64,000 nt of DNA. Source: GCA-003244245 sp052390115. GTDB taxonomy: Bacteria > Actinomycetota > Actinomycetes > Mycobacteriales > Pseudonocardiaceae. Shown here one piece after another: positions 41,692 through 50,743 of this stretch. Under the pieces are notes generated by a model, which ran no database searches, was not told where the DNA came from, and saw nothing but the letters and a program-made list of their open reading frames with translations. Where the stretch lies: positions 1-64,000 of the forward strand of contig JBQTHE010000098.1 of assembly GCA_052390115.1 (NCBI GenBank), in the 5' to 3' direction. Position numbers and translations under genes: made by a program. Each line of letters begins with the position of its first letter. Within the stretch, counting starts at the first letter, position 1.

Positions 41692-43014
41692 TCATACCCA
41701 GCAGGGTTGGGAGGGGAAGATAGGGCGGCGGACGGCATCGACATTGAGGCGTTCTTTGAGTGAGGTGAGTACGCCGGCTGCTTCCAGGTAGTTGTCTACC
41801 AGGTAGACTTCTGGTTGGTTGGGGTCTCGGCTTTCGACGATGTCATCGAGGCACAGGGGGCTGATGGTGGTGTTCTCTGTCACCAAGATGAGGGGGATCC
41901 GCTGGGCGAGGGCAGCGAACGCGGGGATGCCGCCTACTGCGCTGGCGGGCAGCACGATCGCGCCGACGTCTTCGAGGGTGAGCCGGGCGCTGCCGGGAAG
42001 TGTCGGTCGGTCAGCGGGCACGGGTTGGGGCGCGGCGGACAACCCCCGTAGCACCGAGCAGAAGTAGGTCATCGAGATGACCTCCGCGGCGTCACGTGGG
42101 TCGACGGGTCCCTCGACTCGGGTGTGATCCCAGGCTGTGAGCATGGGTGCGTGGGCCACGGGTAGCCCGCTCATGGTGGTTACTGCATGGGTGAGCACAG
42201 CTTCGGCGCCGCCCCAGGGGTTGGCATAGGGTTTGCCGGAGTAGTAGTCCATGCGCAGTTCTCGGCTTACGTCGATTTCGCTGGTGATGGCCAGGGCGTC
42301 GACGCGTTGCTCGGCCTCTCGTACGACGTCGAATACCCGGTCGAGGCCGGTGATGTCGCCCAGCGCTCGGCCGGAGTCACTGTAGAATACTTGGGCGCGA
42401 AACGATTTCTCTGATACCCATACCGGGTCGATGGCGAGTCCGCCGACGGTCCGGCAAGCGTGGATGGCGTTGATGACGTTGTTGAGGAGATCGGTGCTGT
42501 GAGGTTTGTCGATCAGCACGCCGAGTCGTCGTGTCTGGCCTGGTAGGAGGTGGATCTGTCCGGTCAGGAATCGGCTGAGGAGGTTCCCTTCGAGGTATAG
42601 GACGTTGTCGCGGGCCCAGTAGAGGTCGGATGCGGTGACGACGTTGGGGTGGGTGAGGAGGTAGTCGCAGGTGGAGGCCAGCAGGTTGGTGGCTGGTGTG
42701 GCGTCGCCGGCAAATCCGCCGATCTCGGCGCGGATTCCGGTGGGTACGATGTGCAGCGCGATGAAGCGTTCGGTGCGTTCCTGGCTACGTGGCCGAAATT
42801 GCCAAAGAGAACCCCATTTCTGGGTGCCGAGGTCGGCTCCCCGCAGTGTGGTGAGTTCGAAGGTAAGCTGGCCCTCGGAGTGTTTGACGAGGGCAAGGCG
42901 TATGGGTATGTCGTCTGGTGTGCAGCGGTCGGAGATGAGTTCTGCCACGACGGGCCAGGTGAGGGTCTGTGACGGTTTCGGTACATCGATGACCCTATGC
43001 TCGATCGATGGCAT
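41692..43014 (-). CDS. DUF3326 protein, copy A
   Basis: A 440-residue protein from ATG 43014, preceded by GGAGGACAA. DUF3326 features include VLIDKPHSTDLLNNVINAIH, ACRTVGGLAIDPVWVSEKSF, GGAEAVLTHAVTTMSGLPVA and a C-terminal LPASAVGGIPAFAALAQRIP followed by LILVTENTT. These glycine- and alanine-rich segments suggest an alpha/beta NTP- or cofactor-binding fold. The biochemical role is unknown to me. It overlaps the decarboxylase gene by 20 bases, and a second such pair lies at 49427-51965. Confidence 0.85.
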   Translation of the reverse strand: MPSIEHRVIDVPKPSQTLTWPVVAELISDRCTPDDIPIRLALVKHSEGQLTFELTTLRGADLGTQKWGSLWQFRPRSQERTERFIALHIVPTGIRAEIGGFAGDATPATNLLASTCDYLLTHPNVVTASDLYWARDNVLYLEGNLLSRFLTGQIHLLPGQTRRLGVLIDKPHSTDLLNNVINAIHACRTVGGLAIDPVWVSEKSFRAQVFYSDSGRALGDITGLDRVFDVVREAEQRVDALAITSEIDVSRELRMDYYSGKPYANPWGGAEAVLTHAVTTMSGLPVAHAPMLTAWDHTRVEGPVDPRDAAEVISMTYFCSVLRGLSAAPQPVPADRPTLPGSARLTLEDVGAIVLPASAVGGIPAFAALAQRIPLILVTENTTISPLCLDDIVESRDPNQPEVYLVDNYLEAAGVLTSLKERLNVDAVRRPIFPSQPCWV

Positions 43015-44242
43015 TTGTCCTCCAGTAGTCGCGGTAGCGGGAGAACTCTGGTTGTTGCACCGCGAAGAGCTCGCCGGATGGGGTGATTCGGTACAGCGAT
43101 GGCCACAAGACGCCGGTGAACGGGGCCACACGGGCGAACGCGTAAGCACCGAGTAGATGCAGGAACAGTGGCTGCCCGATCTCTAGACGACGGTGGAAGC
43201 GGTACCGCCCGAAGATGTCGCCGGCCAGCGGGGTGCAGCCGACAATTTCGTACTCGTGACCTCCGTGTTCCACGACTTCGTTGCCGGGTGCGTACAGGTC
43301 AGGTGCCCAGTCGTACTCGAATACTTCAGGGGCGTGGCCGACGTGCGAGTCGATCACCGCGACCATTCCTGCTCCTGAGTCGATCACGTCGGTAACCCGT
43401 GTGACGAGGAGGCCGGCCTCGCGGATAAGTCCGGTGCCAGGCTCGGTGAAAATTGATTGCACCCCGCATGCGCGGAGCTTCTCGATGACGGCACGGAACT
43501 CGTCGAAAAGACCGTCCATCACGCTGGGCCGTAACCATCCACCGCCAATATTGACGTACTCCAGGCGAGCCAGCAGCGGTGCCGCTACGTCTATCAGCCA
43601 CTCCAGGCTGGCGATTGTCGCTGTGAAACTTGACGACTCGCAGCCGAGGTGGAAGTGCAGGCCCGAGATTAAAGGATCACTGGTCTGGCGGACCCACTCC
43701 TCGAAAAGCGCCGGCGGAACACCAAGCTTCGATCCCGGCCGGGCTGGATCGTAGCGGATATCGGCGGCCGCCGAGCGGCCCGTGTTCACCCGAAGTCCCA
43801 GCCGGGGCCGTGGCCGGACCGTGTTGGCTTTGAGCCATTCCAGCATCGACAGAGAGTTGACGTTCACATAGTCGGCGACATCAGCCACGACACTCCAGTT
43901 ACGGGCCGATAGGCATGGGCTGGTGAAGTGAAGTGGTACGGCCCCACCGACTACCTCTCGGACCAGCTGTGTCTCTGCGGGTGAGGACACGTCGATGCCG
44001 GCAGCCCGCTTTGCACACGCCCGCACGACGAAGTCCAGCGTACACGGCTTCGCCGAATACAACAGATCAACACCGACAGGACCGAGGAAACCCAGGTATT
44101 CATCAAGATTGGCTTCAAGGACAGCATCAAGATACACGAAAGCCGGGGTGTTGACTCGCGCGAGATCCGGGATGAAACTCGACTCAAGACACCGATTAAT
44201 GTCGTGATGCCGCTCTTCGTAACTCGCTCCGGTACCGATCAC
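42995..44242 (-). CDS. PLP-dependent decarboxylase, group IV (carboxynorspermidine decarboxylase-like), copy A
   Basis: GTG 44242 is chosen because GGGGGAG lies just upstream and copy B starts at the equivalent codon; 415 residues. The alanine-racemase-like barrel shows the PLP lysine in VDLLYSAKPCTLDFVVRA, GIDVSSPAETQLVREVVGGA, LHFHLGCESS and the phosphate loop NIGGGWLRP. SIFTEPGTGLIREAGLLVTR precedes the C-terminal beta domain with GCTPLAGDIFGRYRFHRRLE. That pattern is closest to carboxynorspermidine/diaminopimelate decarboxylases. Substrate unknown. Confidence 0.88.
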   Translation of the reverse strand: MIGTGASYEERHHDINRCLESSFIPDLARVNTPAFVYLDAVLEANLDEYLGFLGPVGVDLLYSAKPCTLDFVVRACAKRAAGIDVSSPAETQLVREVVGGAVPLHFTSPCLSARNWSVVADVADYVNVNSLSMLEWLKANTVRPRPRLGLRVNTGRSAAADIRYDPARPGSKLGVPPALFEEWVRQTSDPLISGLHFHLGCESSSFTATIASLEWLIDVAAPLLARLEYVNIGGGWLRPSVMDGLFDEFRAVIEKLRACGVQSIFTEPGTGLIREAGLLVTRVTDVIDSGAGMVAVIDSHVGHAPEVFEYDWAPDLYAPGNEVVEHGGHEYEIVGCTPLAGDIFGRYRFHRRLEIGQPLFLHLLGAYAFARVAPFTGVLWPSLYRITPSGELFAVQQPEFSRYRDYWRTNAIDRA

Positions 44243-44515
44243 GCGCTCCCCCAGTCCATCTGGTAGCCGCCTTATTTTCGGGCGCAGCTCCTTTGCTGAT
44301 GGCACGTCACATCGAACAGGACAGTTCCACGAAACTTGACTCGCTGGAAACGGCGTCATCCCCAGAGTAAAGCTCCCACATACCCGCAAAGTCGAAAGCG
44401 TCACATCCCAGCCGCTGAGCGCTACCACGTCCAGCGAAGGTAGCCAACGTTATCGATCCTCAAAAGATACCGACCGGTTGGCCGGTAATCAAGATGGTTC
44501 ACTCCAACGCAGCAC
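44243..44515 (-). repeat. Upstream repeat, copy A (decarboxylase promoter plus fgd tail)
   Basis: Shared blocks with 46441-46690 and 51966-52290: GCGCAGCTCCTTTGCTGATGGCAC (first 20 of it identical in copy C), CGCTACCACGTCCAGC and GATACCGACCGGTTGGC, ending in TTCACTCCAACGC. That last block is the stop region of fgd (44499). So each duplicated unit carried the end of fgd, then the decarboxylase promoter. Confidence 0.8.
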
Positions 44516-45548
44516 CCAACCGAGGTAGGGTCCGCATGCTCGGTGCCTGCAGAGCGCGCAACCGGGGCATGACCTGCTCGGCGAAACTAGTGAGGAACCT
44601 GCTTTGGTCATGGCCCGGGCCGTGGAACACCAGATGGTTGAACCCGGCGTCGACATAGGTCATGATCGCCGTGACGGCTTCGTCCGGGTCTGAGCTGACG
44701 ATCCAACGGCTGGCGACCTGGCTGATGGGCAGCGCATCGCCGGCCGCCTCCATCGCAATCGGATCCTCCAGACCGTGTTTCTGCTCAGCAGACAAGGCCA
44801 GCGGTGCCCAGAACCGGGTGTTCTCCAGTGCCTGCTCAGAGTCCGGGTCGAAGGACAGCTTGATCTCGATCATCCGCTCGATGTCACCGGGCGCACGACC
44901 GCTGTCGGCAAGGCCTCGCTCGATAGCGGGAATCAGCTTCTCCGTATAGATTTCCATTCCCTTGCCGCTGGTGCAGATGAAACCGTCACCGGCCCTCCCC
45001 GCGTACTTCGCAACCAGGGGGCCACCGGCTGCGATGTAGATCGGAATCCCCTCTGCGGGGCGGTCGTAGACTGTGGCGTTCGTGGTCTTGTAGAACTCGC
45101 CCTCGAACGTCACGCGCTCGTCCCGCCACAGTTCCCGCATCAGCTTCACGGCCTCTCGCAGCCGTGCGAACCGCTCCTTGAACGCCGGCCACTCGATGCC
45201 CATCACCGCGACTTCGTTCAGCGCCTCACCCGTCCCGATACCCAGCATGATCCGCCCGGGGTACAGGCAGCCGAGCGTGCCGAATGCCTGCGCCACCACT
45301 GCAGGGTGGTAGCGGAAGGTCACGGTCATCACACTCGTCCCCAGCATGACCCGGGACGTGCGCTCCCCCACCGCGCTGAGCCAGGACAGCGAGAACGGGG
45401 CGTGTCCCCCATCGTGGCGCCACGGCTGGAAATGATCGCTGATCAACACGCTGTCAAGGCCCAGATCCTCGGCCTGGACGGCGAACTCCACCAGCTCCCG
45501 CGGGCCAAACTGCTCAGCCGATGCCTTGTACCCGATCTTCAGGATCAT
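44499..45548 (-). CDS. fgd: F420-dependent glucose-6-phosphate dehydrogenase-like oxidoreductase
   Basis: A 349-residue luciferase-like protein closely following mycobacterial Fgd1: LKIGYKASAEQFGPRELVEF, DSVLISDHFQPWRHDGGHAP, SLSWLSAVGERTSRVMLGTS, YPGRIMLGIGTGEALNEVA, IYIAAGGPLVAKYAGRAGDG and the end FNHLVFHGPGHDQSRFL. His and Trp of SDHFQPWRH are in the F420/substrate site of Fgd. It should reduce F420 with glucose 6-phosphate, or a related sugar in this context, supplying F420H2 to nearby oxidoreductases. It lies inside the duplicated region, but only one copy is intact. Confidence 0.85.
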   Translation of the reverse strand: MILKIGYKASAEQFGPRELVEFAVQAEDLGLDSVLISDHFQPWRHDGGHAPFSLSWLSAVGERTSRVMLGTSVMTVTFRYHPAVVAQAFGTLGCLYPGRIMLGIGTGEALNEVAVMGIEWPAFKERFARLREAVKLMRELWRDERVTFEGEFYKTTNATVYDRPAEGIPIYIAAGGPLVAKYAGRAGDGFICTSGKGMEIYTEKLIPAIERGLADSGRAPGDIERMIEIKLSFDPDSEQALENTRFWAPLALSAEQKHGLEDPIAMEAAGDALPISQVASRWIVSSDPDEAVTAIMTYVDAGFNHLVFHGPGHDQSRFLTSFAEQVMPRLRALQAPSMRTLPRLGAALE

Positions 45549-45809
45549 CCAAATCGTTACCTCATAGTTTGAACAGGCACATCGACTGTAGCCCGATCCG
45601 CAGTGCTACACCGTGGTCGACGGTCCTGCCGGACTGGTCGGGGCAGACGTCCTGACGAAAGACGCTCCCGCCGGTTCGTTCGGTCAGCCGAGCCAGCGGT
45701 CCCCCCGTCAACTACAGCTCCCGCACGGGCACGATCGGCCAGCTGCTGCACCAACTGCTCACTACCGCGTCCACGGCATCCTGGCCGACCCACGTGGTGC
45801 GGATTCGGG
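45549..45809. other. Unassigned stretch, possible coding remnant
   Basis: A plus frame reads VNYSSRTGTIGQLLHQLLTT without a start codon. It has coding-like composition but no recognisable family, and it separates fgd from the VOC gene. Confidence 0.25.
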
Positions 45810-46220
45810 TCAGACTGGCCCGTCGATGTCTATCTTCGAGTAAAGCAGGATAGGACGACCGTCTGGATCGGCGACGTAGGCTATCCGCTCTCCAGAGGGA
45901 TGGTCGATGGGTTCGTAGAGGATGCGGGTCCCTGAAGCGCGGAGCCGGCTCACTTCAGCGACAACATCGTCAGTTTTCAGACACAGTATGTGGGAGATCG
46001 GCTCACCGGAAGCACTGGGTCGCAACCCGTGCCAAGGATCATCTGGCAAAGCAAACCAGAGCTCGTGGCCGTCTAGGACAAGTTCGGCGAACTCGATCGG
46101 CTCGGCCGGGTCGGCGGGCCAGCGGGACTTCTGCTCGAATCCGAACGCCTCAGTGTAGAAATTGACCAGACGATTGATGTCGCTAGTGTATACCATGAAG
46201 AACAAGTTTCTAAACATCAT
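45810..46220 (-). CDS. VOC-superfamily (glyoxalase-like) protein
   Basis: A 136-residue protein from the double ATG at 46220/46217, preceded by GGCAGGGGA. Two beta-alpha-beta-beta-beta units are visible: FFMVYTSDINRLVNFYTEAF...LDGHELWFALP and HILCLKTDDVVAEVSRLRAS...YVADPDGRPILLYSKI. Metal-ligand positions are plausible but the substrate is unknown. Its start overlaps the stop of a truncated DUF3326 leader, so translation may be coupled to that remnant. A truncated second copy lies at 48800-48871. Confidence 0.85.
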   Translation of the reverse strand: MMFRNLFFMVYTSDINRLVNFYTEAFGFEQKSRWPADPAEPIEFAELVLDGHELWFALPDDPWHGLRPSASGEPISHILCLKTDDVVAEVSRLRASGTRILYEPIDHPSGERIAYVADPDGRPILLYSKIDIDGPV

Positions 46221-46294
46221 TCCCCTGCCACCATAGATGTGAGGGCCTGTGAGGGTTTCGGTATGTCGATGACCCTATGCTCGATCGATGGCAT
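46217..46294 (-). pseudogene. Truncated DUF3326 gene, N-terminal 25 codons
   Basis: MPSIEHRVIDIPKPSQALT is almost identical to the start of both DUF3326 genes, with the same GGAGGACGA ribosome site. The frame then passes into unrelated sequence and stops at 46217, overlapping the VOC start. Confidence 0.85.
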
Positions 46295-46440
46295 TCGTCC
46301 TCCAATAGTCGCGGTAGTGGGAGAATGCTGGTTCTTGCCCCGCGAAGAGTTCGCCGGTTTGGGTGATTCGGTACAGCGATGGCCACACGACGCCGGCGCG
46401 AGATCCGGGATGAAACTCGACTCAAGACACCGGGGCAGTT
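46275..46440 (-). pseudogene. Decarboxylase gene remnant with internal deletion
   Basis: About 46275-46398 matches the last 40 codons of the decarboxylases (tail WRTNAIDRA), and about 46399-46432 matches their 5' end (CLESSFIPDLA). The two are joined at GACGCCGGC/GCGAGATCCGG, which implies loss of about 1.04 kb relative to copy A. The two parts are in different frames. Confidence 0.85.
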
Positions 46441-46813
46441 CCCGCGAACTTCGAGCCGCTGAAAATAGCGCCGTATCCTGAGGTGCAGCGTCCACACGCA
46501 TGCAGACGGGACGAGCATTATCTCAGAGTCACAAAATCATCAGACACGCACGCACCCCCCACCCCCAACCGCTGCGCGCTACCCCGTCCAGCCGAAGTAC
46601 CCAACGCTATCCATAAAAGATACCGACCGGTTGGCCCGCCATCAAGGCGGTTCACTCCAACGCGCGACCCATCCCGGGTCCAGTCGGGATGCTCGGCACC
46701 GAGATCACCGACGACCACACCTACCTCGACCGCGTGGCCGCCGAACTCAACCGACCACGCCGTATTCCTGGGCTACCGAACCCGCAGAAGTCTTCGCCGA
46801 CCTCTGGCCAGCT
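46441..46813. repeat. Upstream repeat, copy B, and fgd-tail remnant
   Basis: Contains the same blocks as 44243-44515 (CCGCTGCGCGCTACC, GATACCGACCGGTTGGC, TTCACTCCAACGC). Reading leftward on the minus strand, the sequence just before TTGGAGTGA is the degraded end of an fgd copy. Nothing else is supported in the rest, up to the FMN-protein stop. Confidence 0.75.
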
Positions 46814-47320
46814 CTATTGCTCCCAGCGGCTGGCGCTAAGGGTGATGTCTTCAATACGGTGCTCAAGTGGATACCACTGTTTGCGTCGTCGCAGTCCGCG
46901 GCCCTCGTGCCAGGATTCGATTATGAAGTAGTCGGAGTCAAGATAGTTGCGCACCACTTCGGTCACGTCAACGCGGAAACCAATGAACCCTCGGCCTAAG
47001 CTGATTACAGTTTCGACCCCGTATCCGGCGATCTTCGCCTCACCAGGCGAGTCGCTCGAGTCATCGTTGAGAGCAGTCGCGGTGGGGCTGTGCAACGCTA
47101 GCCGTGGGTCCCTGCGCAGATCAGCGGCCTTCACCGAGTCCGAAAATGCCAAGGCAATCACCAAGTCGCCGTCCAAGAGCATTATGCTAATCGCGCTGAT
47201 CCGCGGTGATCCGTCTCGCCGTAATGTCGCTAGCGTCTCGTATCTGTCAGGACCGAAGCACGCGCGTACCTGCCTGGAGAATTCGGGCTCCGCTGCGACG
47301 AATTCACTCCACTTAGCCAT
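46814..47320 (-). CDS. FMN-binding split-barrel (PNPOx-like) protein, copy 1
   Basis: A 168-residue protein beginning MAKWSEFVAAEPEFSRQVRA. The split-barrel core is visible in ETLATLRRDGSPRISAISIM and LVIALAFSDSVKAADLRRDP, typical of pyridoxamine-phosphate-oxidase-like flavin or F420 binders. A region unlike other PNPOx, AKIAGYGVETVISLGRGFIG, precedes a short tail rich in R and W. F420 rather than FMN use is possible, given the fgd gene nearby. Copy 2 at 48876-49385 is about 85% identical by eye. Confidence 0.85.
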   Translation of the reverse strand: MAKWSEFVAAEPEFSRQVRACFGPDRYETLATLRRDGSPRISAISIMLLDGDLVIALAFSDSVKAADLRRDPRLALHSPTATALNDDSSDSPGEAKIAGYGVETVISLGRGFIGFRVDVTEVVRNYLDSDYFIIESWHEGRGLRRRKQWYPLEHRIEDITLSASRWEQ

Positions 47321-47361
47321 GTGCTTTCCTCGTCAACTGTAGACACCCCGCGGTTGCGGCG

Positions 47362-47406
47362 TCACACGTAGATAGCGTTGATGACATTGTTGAGGAGATT
47401 GCAGCA
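47362..47406 (-). pseudogene. DUF3326 remnant with large internal deletion
   Basis: On the minus strand NLLNNVINAIYV and a stop join the central LLNNVINAI motif of DUF3326 directly to its last codon. The 3' flank to 47321 (GTGTGACRMCGCAACCGCGG-type sequence) matches that behind copy B, placing it just upstream of an FMN-protein gene, as in the intact unit. Confidence 0.8.
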
Positions 47407-47409
47407 CCA

Positions 47410-48732
47410 TCATCGAGTCACCGCAACGCGGCGCGACTCAATGAGGCTCGCGGCGCGGGAACCGGCAATAGTTCCGCTCTCAATCGCGCCGGCGATCCAG
47501 CCCCACGCGATCAACGCGATATCCGCGCCTGCGAACACGAGCCGCCCCTCGGGCTCCCGCATGCGGGAGAGGTAGCGCGACGGCAGGCCGGCCGGATATC
47601 CGGCCCAGCCCCCGTCAGCCCAGGGGTCGGTGTTCCAGTTGTGACCGTCGAAGGCGACGATCGTGCATGCTGGCATGTATGCCTTGAATGCGGTCCTGAC
47701 GGAGTCCTCGTCCTCCCCATCGAACAGGCTCGGCTCTGGGGCTAAGGCATACATGAGCTGTCCATCCTCGAGATGAGCGTCGGTCGCGACGTAGGAGATG
47801 CCAGCTCCCTGCTCGGGGTTGCCGATCCCAAGGAAATCCGGAGGCGCCCCTTGGACCACCGCCCACACCTTTTGGGTCGTGCCACCGGGGCGCATGGCGC
47901 TTCCCTTCAGCTTTTCCTCTGAAAGCGGGGGGTCAAACTCGACTGTTCCCCACAGGTTCGCGGGGATCGCCACCACCGCGACCGCCGCGTTGTACTCCTG
48001 GCTATTGGTGCTGACGGTTACGTCATCAGGCGTTTGGCTGACACTGATGACGGGCTCGCCTAAACACAGGTCGGCGTCGCTATCGGCCAGAATCGACTCG
48101 CACAACGCTCGGTTCCCGCCGCCAATCTTGACCGCGGTGAGGTGCATCCCTAGCACGCCGTGACGAAGGTGCGCGATGTCGTTCACGAGATGCATGACAG
48201 AGTACTCGTTAACCGAGCGTCCGCCGCACAGGTGGGCGAACGAGACGAGGTAGTCTCGGGTGGCCGCTGGAAGCCCTAGCGGCGCAATGAACTCGTTGAA
48301 AGAAATGTCTCGACTGGGGTCGAGCTGAATCTCGATCGGTAGGGTGGGATCGATGCCCTCTGCAGCCCGCAGGCAGTGATAGAGACCTCGTTCAAGCTGC
48401 GGCCACTCATCGAAAGGGACGGGGGATCCTCCTTCGATCCGCTGGCCTCCCACGAGGTTGACGTAGGTGCGTGTATCGGGAGGCTGCTCGTATCCACGAC
48501 CATACCGCTCGACCTCGCGCGCGATGCTGGCCTGACGCTCCGGATAGACGTATTCGCCGCCCACCGCGATCTCGACGTCGCGACCCGCGAAGGGGCGTGA
48601 CCAGGCCCGTCCACCGATGTGATCCTTGGCCTCAAGTAGAACGGTCGAATAGCCCGATCGGCTCAGGTCACGCGCTGCGGTCACTCCCGCAAACCCGCCT
48701 CCAATGACGATGACATCAGAACTCGCAGGCAT
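47410..48732 (-). CDS. Flavin-containing amine oxidase
   Basis: A 440-residue protein from ATG 48732, with GGAGG upstream. The N-terminal FAD fold is VIVIGGGFAGVTAARDLSRS then LLEAKDHIGGRAWSRPFAGR. The middle substrate domain follows, and the C-terminal FAD motif is GRLVFAGADIALIAWGWIAG with GAIESGTIAGSRAA. It is of the monoamine oxidase/tryptophan-oxidase type and should oxidise an amine or amino acid to an imine, producing H2O2. It stands alone between two FMN-protein genes. In this context it could act on the amine made by the decarboxylase. Confidence 0.9.
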   Translation of the reverse strand: MPASSDVIVIGGGFAGVTAARDLSRSGYSTVLLEAKDHIGGRAWSRPFAGRDVEIAVGGEYVYPERQASIAREVERYGRGYEQPPDTRTYVNLVGGQRIEGGSPVPFDEWPQLERGLYHCLRAAEGIDPTLPIEIQLDPSRDISFNEFIAPLGLPAATRDYLVSFAHLCGGRSVNEYSVMHLVNDIAHLRHGVLGMHLTAVKIGGGNRALCESILADSDADLCLGEPVISVSQTPDDVTVSTNSQEYNAAVAVVAIPANLWGTVEFDPPLSEEKLKGSAMRPGGTTQKVWAVVQGAPPDFLGIGNPEQGAGISYVATDAHLEDGQLMYALAPEPSLFDGEDEDSVRTAFKAYMPACTIVAFDGHNWNTDPWADGGWAGYPAGLPSRYLSRMREPEGRLVFAGADIALIAWGWIAGAIESGTIAGSRAASLIESRRVAVTR

Positions 48733-48799
48733 GCTCGTCGGCCTCCAACAGATCGTTCGTGGGGAGATGTTCCGCCATCGTTCCTGGACGCGCATCCAT

Positions 48800-48871
48800 C
48801 CTCGTCGACAAAATCGCGGCAATCTCGATCGGCTCGGCCGGGTCGAGGGATCCAGCGGTCTCAAACATCAT
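48800..48871 (-). pseudogene. VOC gene remnant
   Basis: From a double ATG at 48871/48868, the minus strand reads MMFETAGSLDPAEPIEIA. That joins the VOC start (MMF) to its internal DPAEPIEFAE motif and loses about 35 codons between. It starts five bases after the stop of FMN protein copy 2. Confidence 0.75.
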
Positions 48872-48875
48872 TCAC

Positions 48876-49385
48876 CTACGCCCAGGGATCCACCTCCGTC
48901 CAATGGGAGACATCTGCAAGACGGTACTCGCGTGGATACCACTTTTCGTGTCGCTGTAGCCCGCGCCCCTCGTGCCAGGATTCGATTACGAAGTGGTCGG
49001 AGGTCATGTAGGTGCGCACCACTTCGGTCACCTCAACGCGGAAACCAATGAACCCTCGGCCTCGTCCGACTACGGTTTCGACTCCGTATCCGGCGATCTT
49101 TGCCTCACCAGGCCAGTCGCTCGCGTCATCGTTGAACGCAGCCGCGGTCGGGCCGTGCACCGCTAGCCGTGGGTCCCTGCGCAGATCAGCGGCCTTCACC
49201 GAGTCTTCAAATGCCAAGGCAAGCACCAAGTCGCCGTCCGAGAACATCAAACTAACCCCGCTGATCCGCGGTGATCCGTCTCGCCGTACTGTCGCTAGCG
49301 TCTCGGATCTGTCAGCGCCGAAGCACGCACGTACCTGCCCGGCGAATTCAGGCTCCGCTGCGACGAATTCACTCCACTTAGCCAT
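48876..49385 (-). CDS. FMN-binding split-barrel (PNPOx-like) protein, copy 2
   Basis: A 169-residue paralogue of 46814-47320: MAKWSEFVAAEPEFAGQVRA, ETLATVRRDGSPRISGVSLM and LVLALAFEDSVKAADLRRDP. It lies directly downstream of DUF3326 copy B (41 bp after its stop), and the VOC remnant follows, which shows the original gene order of the repeated unit. Both copies retain full-length frames, so both are probably under selection. Confidence 0.85.
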   Translation of the reverse strand: MAKWSEFVAAEPEFAGQVRACFGADRSETLATVRRDGSPRISGVSLMFSDGDLVLALAFEDSVKAADLRRDPRLAVHGPTAAAFNDDASDWPGEAKIAGYGVETVVGRGRGFIGFRVEVTEVVRTYMTSDHFVIESWHEGRGLQRHEKWYPREYRLADVSHWTEVDPWA

Positions 49386-49426
49386 GTGTTTTCCTCGTCA
49401 ACTGTAGACAGCCCGCGGTTGCGTTG

Positions 49427-50743
49427 TCACACCCAGCGGGGCTGTGAGGGGAAGATAGGGCGGCGGACAGCATCGACGTTGAGGCGTTCTTTAAGTGAGG
49501 TAAGCACGCCGGCCGCCTCCAGGTAGTTGGCTACCATGTAGACCTCTGGCTGGTGCGGATCTCGGCTTTCCACGATGTCGTCGAGGCACAACGGGCTGAT
49601 GGTGGAGTTCTCCGTCACCAAGACGAGAGGTATTCGCTGAGCGAGCGCGGCGAACGCGGGGATGCCGCCCACCGCGCTGGCGGGCAGCACGATCGCGCCG
49701 ACGTCTTCGAGGGTGAGCCGGGCGCTGCCGGGAAGTGTCGGTCCGTCAGCGGGCACGGGTTGGGGCGCGGCGGACAGCCCGCGTAGCACCGAGCAGAAGT
49801 AGGTCATCGAGATGGCCTCCGCACCATCTCTCGGGTCGACGGCTCCCTCGATATGCTCCCAGGCTGTGAGCATGGGTGCGTGGGCTACGGGTAGCCCGCT
49901 CATGGTGGTCACCGCATGGGTGAGCACAGCTTCGACGCCGCCCCAGGGGTTGGCCACGAGTTTGCCGGAGTAGTAGTCCAGGTAAATTTCTGCACTCATA
50001 TCGACTTCGCTGGTGATGGCCAGGGCGTCGACGCATTGCTCGGCCTCACGCACGACGTCGAATACCCGTTCGAGACCGGTGATATCGCCCAGCGCGCGCC
50101 CGGAGTCACTGTAGAATACTTCAGCACGGAACGGCTCTTCTGATACCCAAACCGGGTCGATGGCGAGTCCGCCGACGGTCCGGCAGGCGTGGATAGCGTT
50201 GATGACGTTGTTGAGGAGATCGGTGCTGTGAGGTTTGTCGATGAGCACGCCAAGTCGTCGTGTCTGGCCTGGTAGGAGGTGGATCTGTCCGGTTAGGAAT
50301 CGGCTGAGGAGGTTCCCTTCGAGGTATAGGACGTTGTCGCGAGCCCAGTAGAGGTCGGATGCGGTGACGACGTTGGGGTGGGTGAGAAGGTAGTCGCAGG
50401 TCGAGGCCAGCAGGTTGGTGGCTGGTGTGGCATCGCCGGCGAATCCACCGATCTCGGCGCGGATTCCGGTGGGTACGACGTGCAGGGCGACGAAGCGTTC
50501 GGTGCGTTCCTGGCGTCGTGGCCGAAATTGCCAAAGAGAACCCCATTTCTGGGTGCTGGGGTCGGCTCCGCGCAGTGCGGTAAGTTCGAAGGTGAGCTGG
50601 CCCTGGGAGTGTTTGACGAGGGCGAGGCGGATGGGTATCTCGTCTGGTGTGCAGCAGTCGGAGATAAGTTCTGCCACGACGGGCCAGGTGAGGGTCTGTG
50701 AGGGTTTCGGGACGTCGATGACCCTATGCTCAATCGATGGCAT
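49427..50743 (-). CDS. DUF3326 protein, copy B
   Basis: A 438-residue protein from ATG 50743, with GGAGGACGA upstream. It is nearly identical to copy A in the first 250 residues; the differences cluster in one segment (TSEVDMSAEIYLDYYSGKLV against TSEIDVSRELRMDYYSGKPY) and near the end. It overlaps the decarboxylase copy B by 14 bases. The conserved LLNNVINAIHACRTVGGLAI and LPASAVGGIPAFAALAQRIP motifs are intact. Confidence 0.85.
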   Translation of the reverse strand: MPSIEHRVIDVPKPSQTLTWPVVAELISDCCTPDEIPIRLALVKHSQGQLTFELTALRGADPSTQKWGSLWQFRPRRQERTERFVALHVVPTGIRAEIGGFAGDATPATNLLASTCDYLLTHPNVVTASDLYWARDNVLYLEGNLLSRFLTGQIHLLPGQTRRLGVLIDKPHSTDLLNNVINAIHACRTVGGLAIDPVWVSEEPFRAEVFYSDSGRALGDITGLERVFDVVREAEQCVDALAITSEVDMSAEIYLDYYSGKLVANPWGGVEAVLTHAVTTMSGLPVAHAPMLTAWEHIEGAVDPRDGAEAISMTYFCSVLRGLSAAPQPVPADGPTLPGSARLTLEDVGAIVLPASAVGGIPAFAALAQRIPLVLVTENSTISPLCLDDIVESRDPHQPEVYMVANYLEAAGVLTSLKERLNVDAVRRPIFPSQPRWV

